In this document: piece after piece, positions 15,269 to 24,500 of the stretch
How the letters are laid out: every line of letters starts with the position of its first letter
Numbering within the stretch: position 1 is the first letter of the stretch
DNA from: JBOFSQ01 sp051651625
GTDB lineage: Bacteria > Planctomycetota > Planctomycetia > Pirellulales > Thermoguttaceae
Length of the DNA: 30,542 bases
NCBI GenBank assembly: GCA_051651625.1
Contig: JBOFSQ010000025.1
Location: 1 to 30,542, forward strand
Direction of reading: 5' to 3'
The notes under the pieces: model-generated
Seen by the model: the letters and a program-made list of their open reading frames with translations, nothing else
What the model was told of the DNA's origin: nothing
Database searches by the model: none
Translations under genes and position numbers: made by a program

Positions 15269-16384
15269 TCAATTCCCAAACGTTGCCAGCGCGTTTTCGC
15301 GGATGAGCGATTCGTTTGGCGTACAACCGAGTCCAGCGTCGCTGTTGAGGTCGACAATTCTGACGCCTTCTTCGAGACGTGTTGCGACAGGTTCGGCGAG
15401 GTCGAACGCGAGCAGTTCTTCGAGCGGAACGTAGTCTGCGCAGAGAACGCAACTCGGATGCGCCGCCAGTGCGAGCGACGCACGGTGTGCGAGTGACGTG
15501 CCGAGTTCAAATCCGCTATAGCAATCGAGTCCGGCGGCTTGTGCCATCGCACCGATAGCGGCGGCGGTTGTCGCGCCGCCCATCTTTCCCGATTTGAGGC
15601 AGAAAACGTCGGCACTTCGCAAGTCGATGGCCATTTCGGCTTGGTGCAACGTCGTGATCGACTCATCGAGCGCAATCGACGTGCGGAGCGTGTCACCGAT
15701 CATCGCGTGACCGACGAAGTCGCTCGATGAGAGCGGCTGCTCCAAAAACGCAAGGAAAAAATCGTCGCAGCGGTAGATCGTTTCTGAATTGCGGTCGAGC
15801 GAGAGTGCGCCTTCGAGGTCGCCCTGCAACGTGAGTGTCGGAAACTCGCCGCGTACCGCTTGGACCATTGCAATGTCCCAGCCGGGGCGCATCTTGAGCG
15901 ATAACCGTTTGTAACCGTCGCTTACAATCGACGCGATCTCGTCCATAAACGCTTTGCGGTCGTCGGTGCGGTCGAGTGTGCGACCGACTTCGATTTTCGT
16001 TCGCGTACCGCCGAGAAGCTGGTACAGCGGTTTATTGGTGATGCGTCCGAGGAGGTCGAGGTATGCGAGGTTGAGTACCGCTTTGGCGTGACGATTCCCT
16101 TTGATCGGCGCAAGTCGCTCGTCGAGTTTTTCGGCGGAGTCGATTGCGACGCCGCGCGGCAGACGCGGAACAAGACTGTCGCGCAAACACGCAAAAACCC
16201 CGCGCGACCACGACGCCGTCAAAATCGGTTCGTTCCCCGAAAACACTTCGCCCCAGCCGACAACGCCGCCGCTTTCCATTCGCACGACAACAGTCTCGAA
16301 CATATCGAGCAGCGTGTCGGCAAAGCGAAACGGCGTCCGCAGCGGAACTTTCACCAAAAAAACTTCTATCGTATCAATTTGCAT
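15269..16384 (-). CDS. o-Succinylbenzoate synthase / N-acylamino acid racemase-like (enolase superfamily)
   Basis: 371 residues from the ATG at 16384 (AAGGA about 11 bases upstream); a start 20 codons further upstream would overlap the neighbouring gene's end and add unrelated sequence. Catalytic set: Lys164 in LSLKMRPGWD, metal ligands Asp189 (LQGDL), Glu215 (FLEQPL) and Asp240 (ALDES), and Lys264 (CLKSGKMGG). Spacing matches the MenC2/NSAR type of enolase-superfamily enzymes, where two lysines on either side of the metal do proton transfer. The first lysine of the usual KxK is Ser here (Ser162), but the catalytic second Lys is kept. It could make OSB for menaquinone or racemise N-acyl amino acids; no men genes are adjacent. 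Confidence 0.85.
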   Translation of the reverse strand: MQIDTIEVFLVKVPLRTPFRFADTLLDMFETVVVRMESGGVVGWGEVFSGNEPILTASWSRGVFACLRDSLVPRLPRGVAIDSAEKLDERLAPIKGNRHAKAVLNLAYLDLLGRITNKPLYQLLGGTRTKIEVGRTLDRTDDRKAFMDEIASIVSDGYKRLSLKMRPGWDIAMVQAVRGEFPTLTLQGDLEGALSLDRNSETIYRCDDFFLAFLEQPLSSSDFVGHAMIGDTLRTSIALDESITTLHQAEMAIDLRSADVFCLKSGKMGGATTAAAIGAMAQAAGLDCYSGFELGTSLAHRASLALAAHPSCVLCADYVPLEELLAFDLAEPVATRLEEGVRIVDLNSDAGLGCTPNESLIRENALATFGN

Positions 16385-16427
16385 TTGTGGCAATGTCCTT
16401 GTTGTGACTGACTGTTGGGAACGAGTG

Positions 16428-17399
16428 TCAGCCCGCACTTTCAACCTGCTCCCGCGTGAGACCAGTCACCCGCACGATTGTCTCTACGTCCATGCCGATA
16501 ATCTTCAACCCCGCCGCAGTTTCGAGTTTGCCTTTGAGTTCACCTTTGAGTTCACCTTCGAGTTTGCCAATCTTGAAGCCTCTTCCGAGTCCCTGTTTGC
16601 GACCTCGCTCGCGGGCTTGCTTCAATGCGTGTATTTCGTTCAGTAACATTTGCATCGGAATTTCTCCTTTCTTTTCAAGTTCGTCAACGTAAGCGATGTA
16701 CTCGTATTCTATCGAGTCGTCGCGGATACGGATGACACGTTCCATAAAAACCATCAGCCGTTTTATCTTCGCCTCACTGTAGTTTCGTTCACGCAAAAGT
16801 TGCACGAAGTCTTTGGCGTATTCGAGCTTTTCTTGTTCGTTCTTTCTCGCCCGCCACGCACGCAGCGCGGCCAGTTGCATCAGGTCAAACGGGTTGTCGC
16901 TGGCGACGAGGTGTGCTTCGTCAAGATCGTAAGTTTTGATGACCTTGAACTTGTATATCACAACCGTTTCGTACCCGCGCCACTCGTATTTCCCCAGTTT
17001 TCCCGATGTCTTCAGCGGCTCTGTAGCGATCAAAAGCCCCGCAACGTGTTTGTTGTACTTCGCCTCGATCAACTGGTGGTATTCGTACATCCGGCGGTTA
17101 ATATCTCTCTTTCCACCGCCACCTTGAACCTCAATGTGAAGCAACAACCAAACGTCCGGCGCACCACACAGCGGCAACTCCACCAACACATCGACTTCTA
17201 ATCGTCGCAGTTTTGTTGTTTGCTCATCGTGTTTTAGCGTGAGGGCAAGTTCGTGAAGTTCTTTGTCGAGAAAGCAAATTTCGCGGTTCGGATCGAGCGA
17301 CACCGCAAGGTCCGGCAATACCGACTCCAAAAGCGGGACGATAAACTCCGTGATCGCCTCCTTCCAAGTGACATCGAGTTGAGACGATTTTGACCTCAC
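16428..17399 (-). CDS. Rpn-family (PD-(D/E)XK) putative nuclease/transposase
   Basis: 323 residues from a GTG start preceded by AAGGTGG. Residues 68-92 carry the nuclease core: LEVDVLVEL with Asp70 and LLLHIEVQGG with Glu90-x-Gln92, the ExQ form of the PD-(D/E)XK motif in the Rpn/YhgA-like family. Typical family blocks follow (RRMYEYHQLIEAKYNKHVAGLLIATE, YSEAKIKRLM). The C-terminal tail has GKLEGELKGELKGKL, a short internal repeat, then an alpha-helical end with TGLTREQVES. Relatives promote RecA-independent recombination or act in phage defence; these genes are often present in many copies per genome. Own promoter at 17444-17471. Confident family call, role uncertain. Confidence 0.85.
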   Translation of the reverse strand: MRSKSSQLDVTWKEAITEFIVPLLESVLPDLAVSLDPNREICFLDKELHELALTLKHDEQTTKLRRLEVDVLVELPLCGAPDVWLLLHIEVQGGGGKRDINRRMYEYHQLIEAKYNKHVAGLLIATEPLKTSGKLGKYEWRGYETVVIYKFKVIKTYDLDEAHLVASDNPFDLMQLAALRAWRARKNEQEKLEYAKDFVQLLRERNYSEAKIKRLMVFMERVIRIRDDSIEYEYIAYVDELEKKGEIPMQMLLNEIHALKQARERGRKQGLGRGFKIGKLEGELKGELKGKLETAAGLKIIGMDVETIVRVTGLTREQVESAG

Positions 17400-17443
17400 G
17401 AAACCACCTTATCCTCTCCGTCCAAACACGGTTGCGAGCGGTG

Positions 17444-17471
17444 AGTATACCACGCCGCAAACCACTTGCAA
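17444..17471 (-). promoter_or_regulatory. sigma70-like promoter for the Rpn gene
   Basis: Minus strand: TTGCAA (17466-17471), 16-base spacer, TATACT (17444-17449), about 45 bases before the GTG start. Confidence 0.6.
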
Positions 17472-17481
17472 GAAGGGCACG

Positions 17482-18522
17482 TCACGCAATAACGCCGCCG
17501 CCGATGACACGTTCGCCATCGTAAAAGACCGCCGACTGTCCCGGCGCAACGCCGTCGGCGGGCGAGTCGAGAACGACGTTCGCGCCGTCTTCGCCACAAC
17601 ACGCAACCGTCCCGAATTGCGCAGGCGTGCGGTAACGCACCTTGATTTCGCAGCGTAATTGTTCGCGCGGCGAGTCAATGAGCCAGTGAATATCGCGGAG
17701 CGAAAACGCCGCACACGCCAGCGCATCGCGGTCGCCGAGAACAACGTCGTGCGACGCTGCGTCGATTCGCGTCACGAACAGACGACGACCAAGACCAACC
17801 TTGAAACCTTTTCGCTGGCCAACCGTGAACTGTTCGTAACCGTCGTGCTCCGCGAGTCGCGTCCCGTCTTCGGTGACGAAGAAACCATCCGTCGGAAACG
17901 GACGCCGCGACTGCAAAAACGCAGCACGATCACCGGTCGGGATGAAGCAGATGTCTTGACTCTCGCGGTCGATGTCGGCGGGGATTTTCCAATCGCGTGC
18001 GAGGCGGCGAACGGCGTCTTTCGTCGTCGCGCCGAGTGGGAAAACGAGCCGCGAAAGCAAGTCGCGCCGGAGGCGATACAGAACGTAAGACTGGTCTTTC
18101 GTCGCGTCGCACGCTTTCAGAAGTTGACCGTTTTCGATGCGTGCGTAGTGGCCGGTCGCCAAAAACGGTTCGGGATCGGAAGTCACGCGACGTGCGATGG
18201 CGAGTGCGGCGTCGGCGAAAAAACCAAACTTCACCGTCGCGTTGCAATTCACGCACGGATTCGGCGTGCGACCAGCGTAGTAGTCGCCAACAAATTTCTC
18301 GATAACTTCGTCGAATGCGTGACCAACGTCAACGTTGTAGAGCGGAACACCGAGCGAGTCGGCAACGCGGTCAAGTGCATCGTTGCGTGGGATGAGACGA
18401 TGCGTCATCGTAACACCAACGACGCGGTGCCCTTCTCGCTGCAAGATCGCGGCGGTGACAGAACTGTCGATCCCGCCCGACATCGCCACCGCAACGGTGC
18501 GCTGACCGGCAAGCGTTGTCAT
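17482..18522 (-). CDS. mnmA: tRNA-specific 2-thiouridylase
   Basis: 346 residues from the ATG at 18522, which overlaps the pyrH stop (ATGA). A longer frame starting at 18633 lies wholly inside pyrH and is rejected. Motifs: MSGGIDSSV at 14-22 (PP-loop ATP pyrophosphatase), GRTPNPCVNCNATVKF with Cys93, and SQDICFIP with Cys192; the two cysteines carry the persulfide and form the catalytic disulfide. The enzyme thiolates U34 of tRNA(Lys, Glu, Gln) in the cytosol, taking sulfur from a relay fed by a cysteine desulfurase. Later blocks (PLGATTKDAVRRLA, TVGQRKGF) are also typical. Transcribed with pyrH. Confidence 0.93.
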   Translation of the reverse strand: MTTLAGQRTVAVAMSGGIDSSVTAAILQREGHRVVGVTMTHRLIPRNDALDRVADSLGVPLYNVDVGHAFDEVIEKFVGDYYAGRTPNPCVNCNATVKFGFFADAALAIARRVTSDPEPFLATGHYARIENGQLLKACDATKDQSYVLYRLRRDLLSRLVFPLGATTKDAVRRLARDWKIPADIDRESQDICFIPTGDRAAFLQSRRPFPTDGFFVTEDGTRLAEHDGYEQFTVGQRKGFKVGLGRRLFVTRIDAASHDVVLGDRDALACAAFSLRDIHWLIDSPREQLRCEIKVRYRTPAQFGTVACCGEDGANVVLDSPADGVAPGQSAVFYDGERVIGGGVIA

Positions 18523-19223
18523 GTAATCAGCGTCCCGACGTGTTCGCCGCGAACGGCGCGGACGATGTTGCCAGCCGTGTGGTAATTGAAGACCATTATC
18601 GGCATCTGGTGTTCGCTGCACTTTGCGATGCACTCTTGGTCCATCACGCGGAGATTTTGCTGGCGGACTTCGTGGTAGCTGAGCCGGTCATAGAAGACGG
18701 CGTTCGGATTCGTGACCGGATCGTCGCTGTAGACGCCGTTAACTTTCGTTGCCTTGAGCAGAACGTTTGCACCGAGTTCGAGCGCACGCTGCGCGGCGGC
18801 GGTGTCGGTCGTGACGAACGGACTCCCAGTTCCACCCGCAAGCAAAATGACACGTCCTTCGCAGAGGTGGTGTTCGGCGCGGCGACGTATGTACGGCTCC
18901 GCGACGACATCCATCGGAATTGCGGTCATGAGCCGAGTCGGTTGGCCGACGCCTTCGATAGCGTCTTGGAGTGCGAGTCCGTTGAGGACGGTGGCGAGCA
19001 TCCCCATGTAGTGTGCGGTTGCTTCTTTGATGGCGGAGTTCGCGGCCTTGAACTGGCTGCCGCGCAAAATGTTTCCGCCGCCCATAACGATTGCGATTTC
19101 GATACCGCCGCGTGCGGCCTCGGCGATTTGCCCCGCGAGGAGCGTAGCGGCGTCCATCGAGATTCCACGCCCTTCCGACGGACAAAGCGTTTCACCAGAA
19201 ATTTTTAATAAGACTCGACGCAT
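18519..19223 (-). CDS. pyrH: UMP kinase
   Basis: 234 residues, the usual size. Amino-acid-kinase fold: LLKISGETL at 5-13, VMGGGNILRG at about 46-55, LAGGTGSPFVTTDTAAAQRA (nucleotide-binding Gly-rich loop and catalytic region), and ATKVNGVYSDDP. It phosphorylates UMP to UDP for pyrimidine nucleotide supply; the bacterial enzyme is hexameric and GTP-activated. mnmA follows with a 4-bp overlap. No clear Shine-Dalgarno; a small palindrome TAACCG/CGGTTA at 19257-19272 lies upstream. Confidence 0.94.
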   Translation of the reverse strand: MRRVLLKISGETLCPSEGRGISMDAATLLAGQIAEAARGGIEIAIVMGGGNILRGSQFKAANSAIKEATAHYMGMLATVLNGLALQDAIEGVGQPTRLMTAIPMDVVAEPYIRRRAEHHLCEGRVILLAGGTGSPFVTTDTAAAQRALELGANVLLKATKVNGVYSDDPVTNPNAVFYDRLSYHEVRQQNLRVMDQECIAKCSEHQMPIMVFNYHTAGNIVRAVRGEHVGTLIT

Positions 19224-19282
19224 TGGGAAAAATCTTTCTGTTGCAAGAAGTATGAGTAACCGTTCACGGTTAACCTCGTGTC

Positions 19283-19407
19283 CGTCACCCCCGCGTACTC
19301 GGCGGGGGCCTAGAGCGAACGCATTGGGGTTCGCTTGCGCGAATGTCGCTATCGCGTTTGCTTGCGGCGTTGCTCTCTGGATTCCCGCCGAGTACGCGGG
19401 AATGACG
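19283..19407. repeat. Family E inverted repeat (CCCGCGTACTCGGCGGG)
   Basis: CGTCACCCCCGCGTACTCGG at 19283 onward and CCGAGTACGCGGGAATGACG ending at 19407 are inverted copies; the ~68 bases between have weaker self-complementarity (AGAGCGAACGC/GCGGCGTTGCTCT). This GGATTCCCGC..GCGGGAATGACG type occurs in many bacterial genomes. It lies between the barrel gene and pyrH and could be a transcription end or a REP-like unit. Confidence 0.65.
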
Positions 19408-19443
19408 AAACATGGCGTGAAAGGTTACGAGTTGTCGGTTTGT

Positions 19444-20454
19444 TCACCACGCAAACAGCAATCCGAGGCTGCCGATGTGTGTGGCTGATTTCGCACAAAA
19501 TATCGCATCGTAATCGGCGAAGACGCGGATGTCGGTGTAGTTGACGTACCACTTTAGACCAGCACCGAGCCAGAAGCGGTCGCGTCCCGGGTCGTTTAGC
19601 ACGAGAAACTGCGATGGCGTAAGTGTACCACTTACCATTGAAAATGGTAGGCTGTCGATGGCATCTTGATTTTGGAGAATCTGTTCGACGATGGCGACAC
19701 GGGCTTGGGCCTCGAACGATTCGTTGAACCGTTTGTTGCACCGAACACCGGTGATCCAGTGCAAGGCTTGATTGGAACTGTTGGGGAGGTGAATATTCGG
19801 CGACGGCGGATTGAGAGAGTGTTCGATGTCGCCGACGTGCTGGTAGAAGTAGTGAAGTCCGGTGAACGGCTTGATCGCCCACGACTTGTTTGGCAGCACG
19901 ATGTCTAGCCCAATTTCGCCGTAGATTCCGGTTTGAATACCGTGTGCCTCGCCGCCGAGATGCACTTGGCCTAGTTGCGGAATGCGGTGAAAATCGTACC
20001 CGACGTTGCCGAGGACGAGGAAGTGTGTCATCGCGTTATACTTCACGAACGACAGACCGAGCATGTGGTTGTCGATTTGCCAGCGTGAGATGTCTTCGCC
20101 TCTGACGGTTGTGCGTGTGAACGTGTTACCGTAGTTGTAGTATAGACTCCATCGTGCGCCGAATAGTCGTTTGTCGAAACCGATCTGCGCACCGAGAATG
20201 TCGGGGGCGACTTTGAGTTCTTCGTCACCAAACGACCGCGTATTTGATGCCTTTCCGAAATATGCGTTTGCCCAAACTCCGCCGCCGCGACTCCCGCGCC
20301 GCCGCTGTCCCAAAAACGACGCGAAACGTTCGTCGAAGAATTCGTTCTCGTTCACGTTGCTGCTCGCATCGTTGCAAACAACGACGCTCTCACCAGCAGA
20401 CTGAACATCCGGCGACGCAAAAAGTAACAGAACGATTGTGAGTAGTGATGACAT
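19444..20454 (-). CDS. Autotransporter-type outer membrane beta-barrel protein
   Basis: 336 residues. Signal peptide at 1-19 (MSSLLTIVLLLFASPDVQSA). From about residue 55 the sequence has alternating aromatic/polar strands (GVWANAYFGKASNT, GAQIGFDKRLFGARWSLYYNYGN, HMLGLSFVKYN, HFLVLGNVGYDF, QTGIYGEIGLDIVL, IKPFTGLHYFYQHVGD, FWLGAGLKWYVNY, VFADYDAIF) and ends HIGSLGLLFAW, with the terminal aromatic residue used in barrel insertion. It resembles the C-terminal barrel of autotransporters without a long passenger. Likely a porin-like or surface protein of the outer membrane. No ribosome-binding site is obvious. Confidence 0.78.
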   Translation of the reverse strand: MSSLLTIVLLLFASPDVQSAGESVVVCNDASSNVNENEFFDERFASFLGQRRRGSRGGGVWANAYFGKASNTRSFGDEELKVAPDILGAQIGFDKRLFGARWSLYYNYGNTFTRTTVRGEDISRWQIDNHMLGLSFVKYNAMTHFLVLGNVGYDFHRIPQLGQVHLGGEAHGIQTGIYGEIGLDIVLPNKSWAIKPFTGLHYFYQHVGDIEHSLNPPSPNIHLPNSSNQALHWITGVRCNKRFNESFEAQARVAIVEQILQNQDAIDSLPFSMVSGTLTPSQFLVLNDPGRDRFWLGAGLKWYVNYTDIRVFADYDAIFCAKSATHIGSLGLLFAW

Positions 20455-20493
20455 TGGTATTTGTGTTTGTGTGGTTTGACGATTTGTAATCCT

Positions 20494-21495
20494 TCACTTC
20501 ACACCCGTTTTGATCTTCTTCTGCATTTCACGCAACGATTCGAGGTACGCTTTTTCAACATCGCTTAAGTCGTCCGGTAACTGGGCGCGATAGGCGGTGT
20601 ATTCGCGGTGTGCTTTTTCTATCGCGTCGTCGTGGCTGACCGCTCCCGCGTTTTCCAAAACGCCAACGCCGAAGTCACGCGAGAACTTGTCCAGCGTCTC
20701 AAGCCAGTCGCGCATGTGCATCGGTTCGTGCATCTCCGCTTTCAATTCAGCCATGTCGAAAAAGGCGTTGACCATCCGCCGCAGTGCGAACAACTCCTTT
20801 TCGGTCATGTAATTCTTTGCGACGACAACTTCGCTCTTCACCGGACGGCTGCCTTTGAACGTCGTCAATCCCATAAACGGCAATTCGGCGTTGGCACGAT
20901 TGAAGATGATCTCGCTCGCAGTGTGACCGCTGACTGCGTAGTGCAATTTGTTCTGCACGATTTTGAAAAACTCTAACGTCTCGCGCGTCGTCGCGTCGTA
21001 GTCCAAACTCGTCGCATACAAATCGAGAACTTGCCGGTACATCACCTTTTCGCTGATGCGAATGTCGCGGATGCGTTCCAGCAATTCTTTCCAGTAAACG
21101 CCGCCGCCCATGTTCTTCAAAAAGTCGTCGTCCATCGCAAAACCTTTTTGCAGATACTCGTGCAAAACGGTCGTCGCCCACTGGCGAAACTGCGTCCCAC
21201 GCAGCGACTTCACGCGGTAACCGACAGCGAGGATCATGTCGAGGCTATAGTGCTTTGTGTTGTACTTTTTCCCGTCGGCGGCAGTTGTTCGGAAATTCCG
21301 AACAACTGAATTTTCATCAAGTTCCCCCTCTTCCAAAATGTGCGAAATGTGCTCGCTGATGTTTGATTTACTGGATTGATACAAATCGATCATCTGCGCC
21401 TGCGTGAGCCAGAGCGTTTCGCCCTGCATACGCACGTCGATTTTCGTCTTGCCATCGGCAGACTGATAGATGATTAGTTCGTTGTTGGGTGCCAT
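20494..21495 (-). CDS. RhuM family protein
   Basis: 333 residues. Conserved blocks of the RhuM/virulence-protein family: ELIIYQSADGKTKIDVRMQG, ETLWLTQAQMIDLYQSSKSN then ISEHISHIL, NTKHYSLDMILAVGYRVKS, RGTQFRQWATTVLHEYLQKGF, FFKIVQNKLHYAVSGHTASE and AELPFMGLTTFKG. The N-terminal part looks like a helix-turn-helix-type DNA-binding region. The family was named for a Salmonella pathogenicity-island gene and is spread across bacteria by transfer; its biochemical role is unknown, and association with defence or mobile DNA is suspected. It follows the 1010-residue gene on the same strand with a 37-base gap. Confidence 0.88.
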   Translation of the reverse strand: MAPNNELIIYQSADGKTKIDVRMQGETLWLTQAQMIDLYQSSKSNISEHISHILEEGELDENSVVRNFRTTAADGKKYNTKHYSLDMILAVGYRVKSLRGTQFRQWATTVLHEYLQKGFAMDDDFLKNMGGGVYWKELLERIRDIRISEKVMYRQVLDLYATSLDYDATTRETLEFFKIVQNKLHYAVSGHTASEIIFNRANAELPFMGLTTFKGSRPVKSEVVVAKNYMTEKELFALRRMVNAFFDMAELKAEMHEPMHMRDWLETLDKFSRDFGVGVLENAGAVSHDDAIEKAHREYTAYRAQLPDDLSDVEKAYLESLREMQKKIKTGVK

Positions 21496-21532
21496 TTTTT
21501 GTCACCGCCATCCCCACTTTCGGTCACAGCAT

Positions 21533-24500
21533 CTATTCAAACACCATGAGTCCGAGTGATTCTTCTGGCGGACCGGTTGTGGAGCCGTACCACGATGCTG
21601 ACGACGACGTTCGCGCACCACCACCGACGATCCTGCGAACACCAACCGCCCACACCGTTCCCGGAGTCGGCAGCGTGCGCGTTAGCGACTTGAGCGGAAT
21701 CGCCGCCTCGATCAGCCAACTGCCGTCTTTTGCGTCGCGGGCGACGTACCAGTCGGGGTCCCACGAAGTGTCGCCCCAAGAGCTATCGTGTACCCAGCCG
21801 CGATAATCGACCGTCATCGTGTACGCCGAAACCCAGTCGCGGTCAACGTCAAAAGTTAACTCAACGCGATCCGAACGTGTGAGGTCGGAGTCGCGGGTTC
21901 GCGGTTCCGCTGGCGGCGGCGTGTACGAAAACTCCGCAGCCTCGCGGCACCGCAGTGCGACGTACAAGTATTCGTCGTCGTGCAAAAACATGAAGTGTGT
22001 CGAAGTCGTTTGATCGGTTGCGATACAGTGAAGCGGCGCGGCGAACCACGCACCTTTGTCGGAGTCGCGGTCAAACGCCGCGTCGAGATACGGACGCTCC
22101 GTCGTCTTCGCGCAAACGATTGTCGGCAGCGGACAAACTCCCTTTGACGTTGTTCGATCAGCGAGCCACGTTTCCGCAGACGCACGCTGCGACCACACGT
22201 CGGACGCGCCACTTGCGGCATCACCGGCCCGCGTTTTGTAGTATCGCATCGCCTCGTTTTGCCAACCGCTCCGCCGCTGGCCAAGCGTTAACGGGAACTG
22301 AATTTCCGGCGTTCCGAAGATGTCGCCGAGCGATGTTTGCACGAGACGTTCGAGCGTATCACGCTGCTGTACTTGACGTGTGACGGCGGCGGCGGAAACT
22401 GCGTCGCCTTGGAGGAGTCGCATCGCCACCTCTTCCGACGTTGTGTAGACCGCGAGCCGCGCCGCGGCGGCACCAGCGAGCGGATGTTTCGGAAACGTCT
22501 CAACGAGATAAAATAACTGAAGCGACGCGGCGTACCACTGACCGCGACGGTGCAACTGGTCGCTCCACTTCCAGAGCGTCTTGACGACGGTGTCGGGGTC
22601 GAGACGTTTGACTGTCGATTCAATCGCGGCTGCAAGTTGCCGTGGCGACGGCGGTACGGTCGTTGCCGCGACAGCTTTGTTGTACGCTTCGAGCTGGTTG
22701 ATAAGTTCTTCACGGAGCTGTTGATGTCGCTGCACCGCTTCGCGCGGAAGCTGTTCTGTACCGCAGAACGAACGGCGTGCGCCGGAGTCGGGAAGAATTT
22801 TAACGCCCGCCATCGGGTCGCTTTGATGCGTGGTCGTGTCCGGCGATGTTGCGGCGGTTTGAAGTCCGATCATCGACGGTAATTCGATGCGTGCTACGTC
22901 GATACCGAGGAGCGAACGGGCGTCCCACGCGACATCTGCAAGTGCAAGACCGAGACGCTGAAGCGGCTCGTGCGCAGCGACCATCGTCGCGCCATGAACG
23001 CCGCGTGGCATTGTAAGCAAAAGTTTTCGCGGACTCCAAGCCGCCGTCGATTCAGCAAAACTTCCTACGGTCGGATTCGCCGCGTCGCGGATCGCGTCTT
23101 CGACGCCCTGACGAACCGTTGCAAGCATTGCGTCGTCGCGGCGGGTTGAAACGTCGCTGGTGATGATCACTTCCGGCTGCATCTGGCGGATCGCCCGAAC
23201 GATGTGCCGCCGTACCGCTAGGGCACTTTGCGGGCCGCTGAACGTCGTTTGTTCTTCGGGTGTCGGAAGCGGAAGCAAGTCGGCACCAGTTTTGCGAACT
23301 GCTTCGCCAAGCCGCAGCGACCACGGCACAATCGAACGTCGCAGCGACGCCGCGTCGTCGCGTGGGAAAAGTACGAGCACGCCGCAACGATAACCTTCTT
23401 CCGCCGCAAGTTGCGTCAAAACTTCAAACGGGATTTCGTCTTCGGTCGCAACGACAGCGATAACGGCGAGTCGCTTACCGCCTTGCGGCCCACCTTGCTG
23501 CGCGGCCCAACTCTTCCCGCCGTCAGTCGTGTGAATAATTGTTCCCCAAGTTCCGACACCCCAGCCGTTGTTGCGGTCGATGAACGCGATCCGTTCGATG
23601 TTGGCCTGAACGCCCGTCGTCGCCGATTCCCAAGTTTGTCCGCGGTCGCTGGAGTGAGCGATGCGTGCTGAATACCGTCCGGCGAGCCAGATGTCGTCGC
23701 CGATGGTGGCGGTCACAGACTCTGGCCGCGACGGGGCGTCAGACGTTGTTTCTGCAATCGGTTCCCAAGTCGTGCCGCGGTCGTTTGTTTGAAAACGTGA
23801 CGTTCGCAACGACTCCGAAAAAAGCCCGGTCACCTCGGCTTGGATTGGCGATGCGAGACGTACCGTCTTCAAAATTGGGAGCGGGACGCTGGTGGCGACG
23901 CGAAACCAGTTCTGTCCGCCGTCGGTGGTTGCGATGACGAATCCGCGTCCTTCGCCGGTGATTGGTAGCGTGTAACCGCCGACGGCCATTCCGCACAAGG
24001 CGTCGAGGAAATGAACGGCGTAGAGTGTTGCATCGACTGGCGTGATCTGTAGTTGCCAAGTTGTGCCGCCGTCTTGAGTTTGCCAGACAGCACCGTGATC
24101 GCCGACGGCCCACCCGACCAGCGGCGAGATGAACGTGACATCGCGGAGCGTGGCGTCGTGTATTGCTTCGATGTATGGCGAGAGGAGTTTCGCAGGTGTT
24201 CCGAAGACGCTTGTTGTTCCGAGCGGGTCGCGTGGATTCCCCATTGAGAGTGCTTGTGGCTCTGCGGGCGTTGCGTTTCGATTTGCGGCGAACGCGGGGA
24301 TCGGGTTGACGTTTTGTGGAGGTTTGCTGACGAAGTCGTCGGGGGTTTGGAGTGGGTCGTGAAGGGTTGCGCGTTTTGCGGGGAGGTCATCGGGTACGCG
24401 ATCGGGCAATTGCGTAACTTCCGCGTTACCGCGCGACGCACGCAGAGTATCGGCAATCGTCTCCAGCCGCGACGGCGACTGCGCGCAGAGCACCGCAGTC

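Noticed and set aside
18523..18633. N-terminal extension of MnmA
   Set aside because: It lies inside pyrH in another frame; the ATG at 18522 overlaps the pyrH stop, as expected for a coupled pair.
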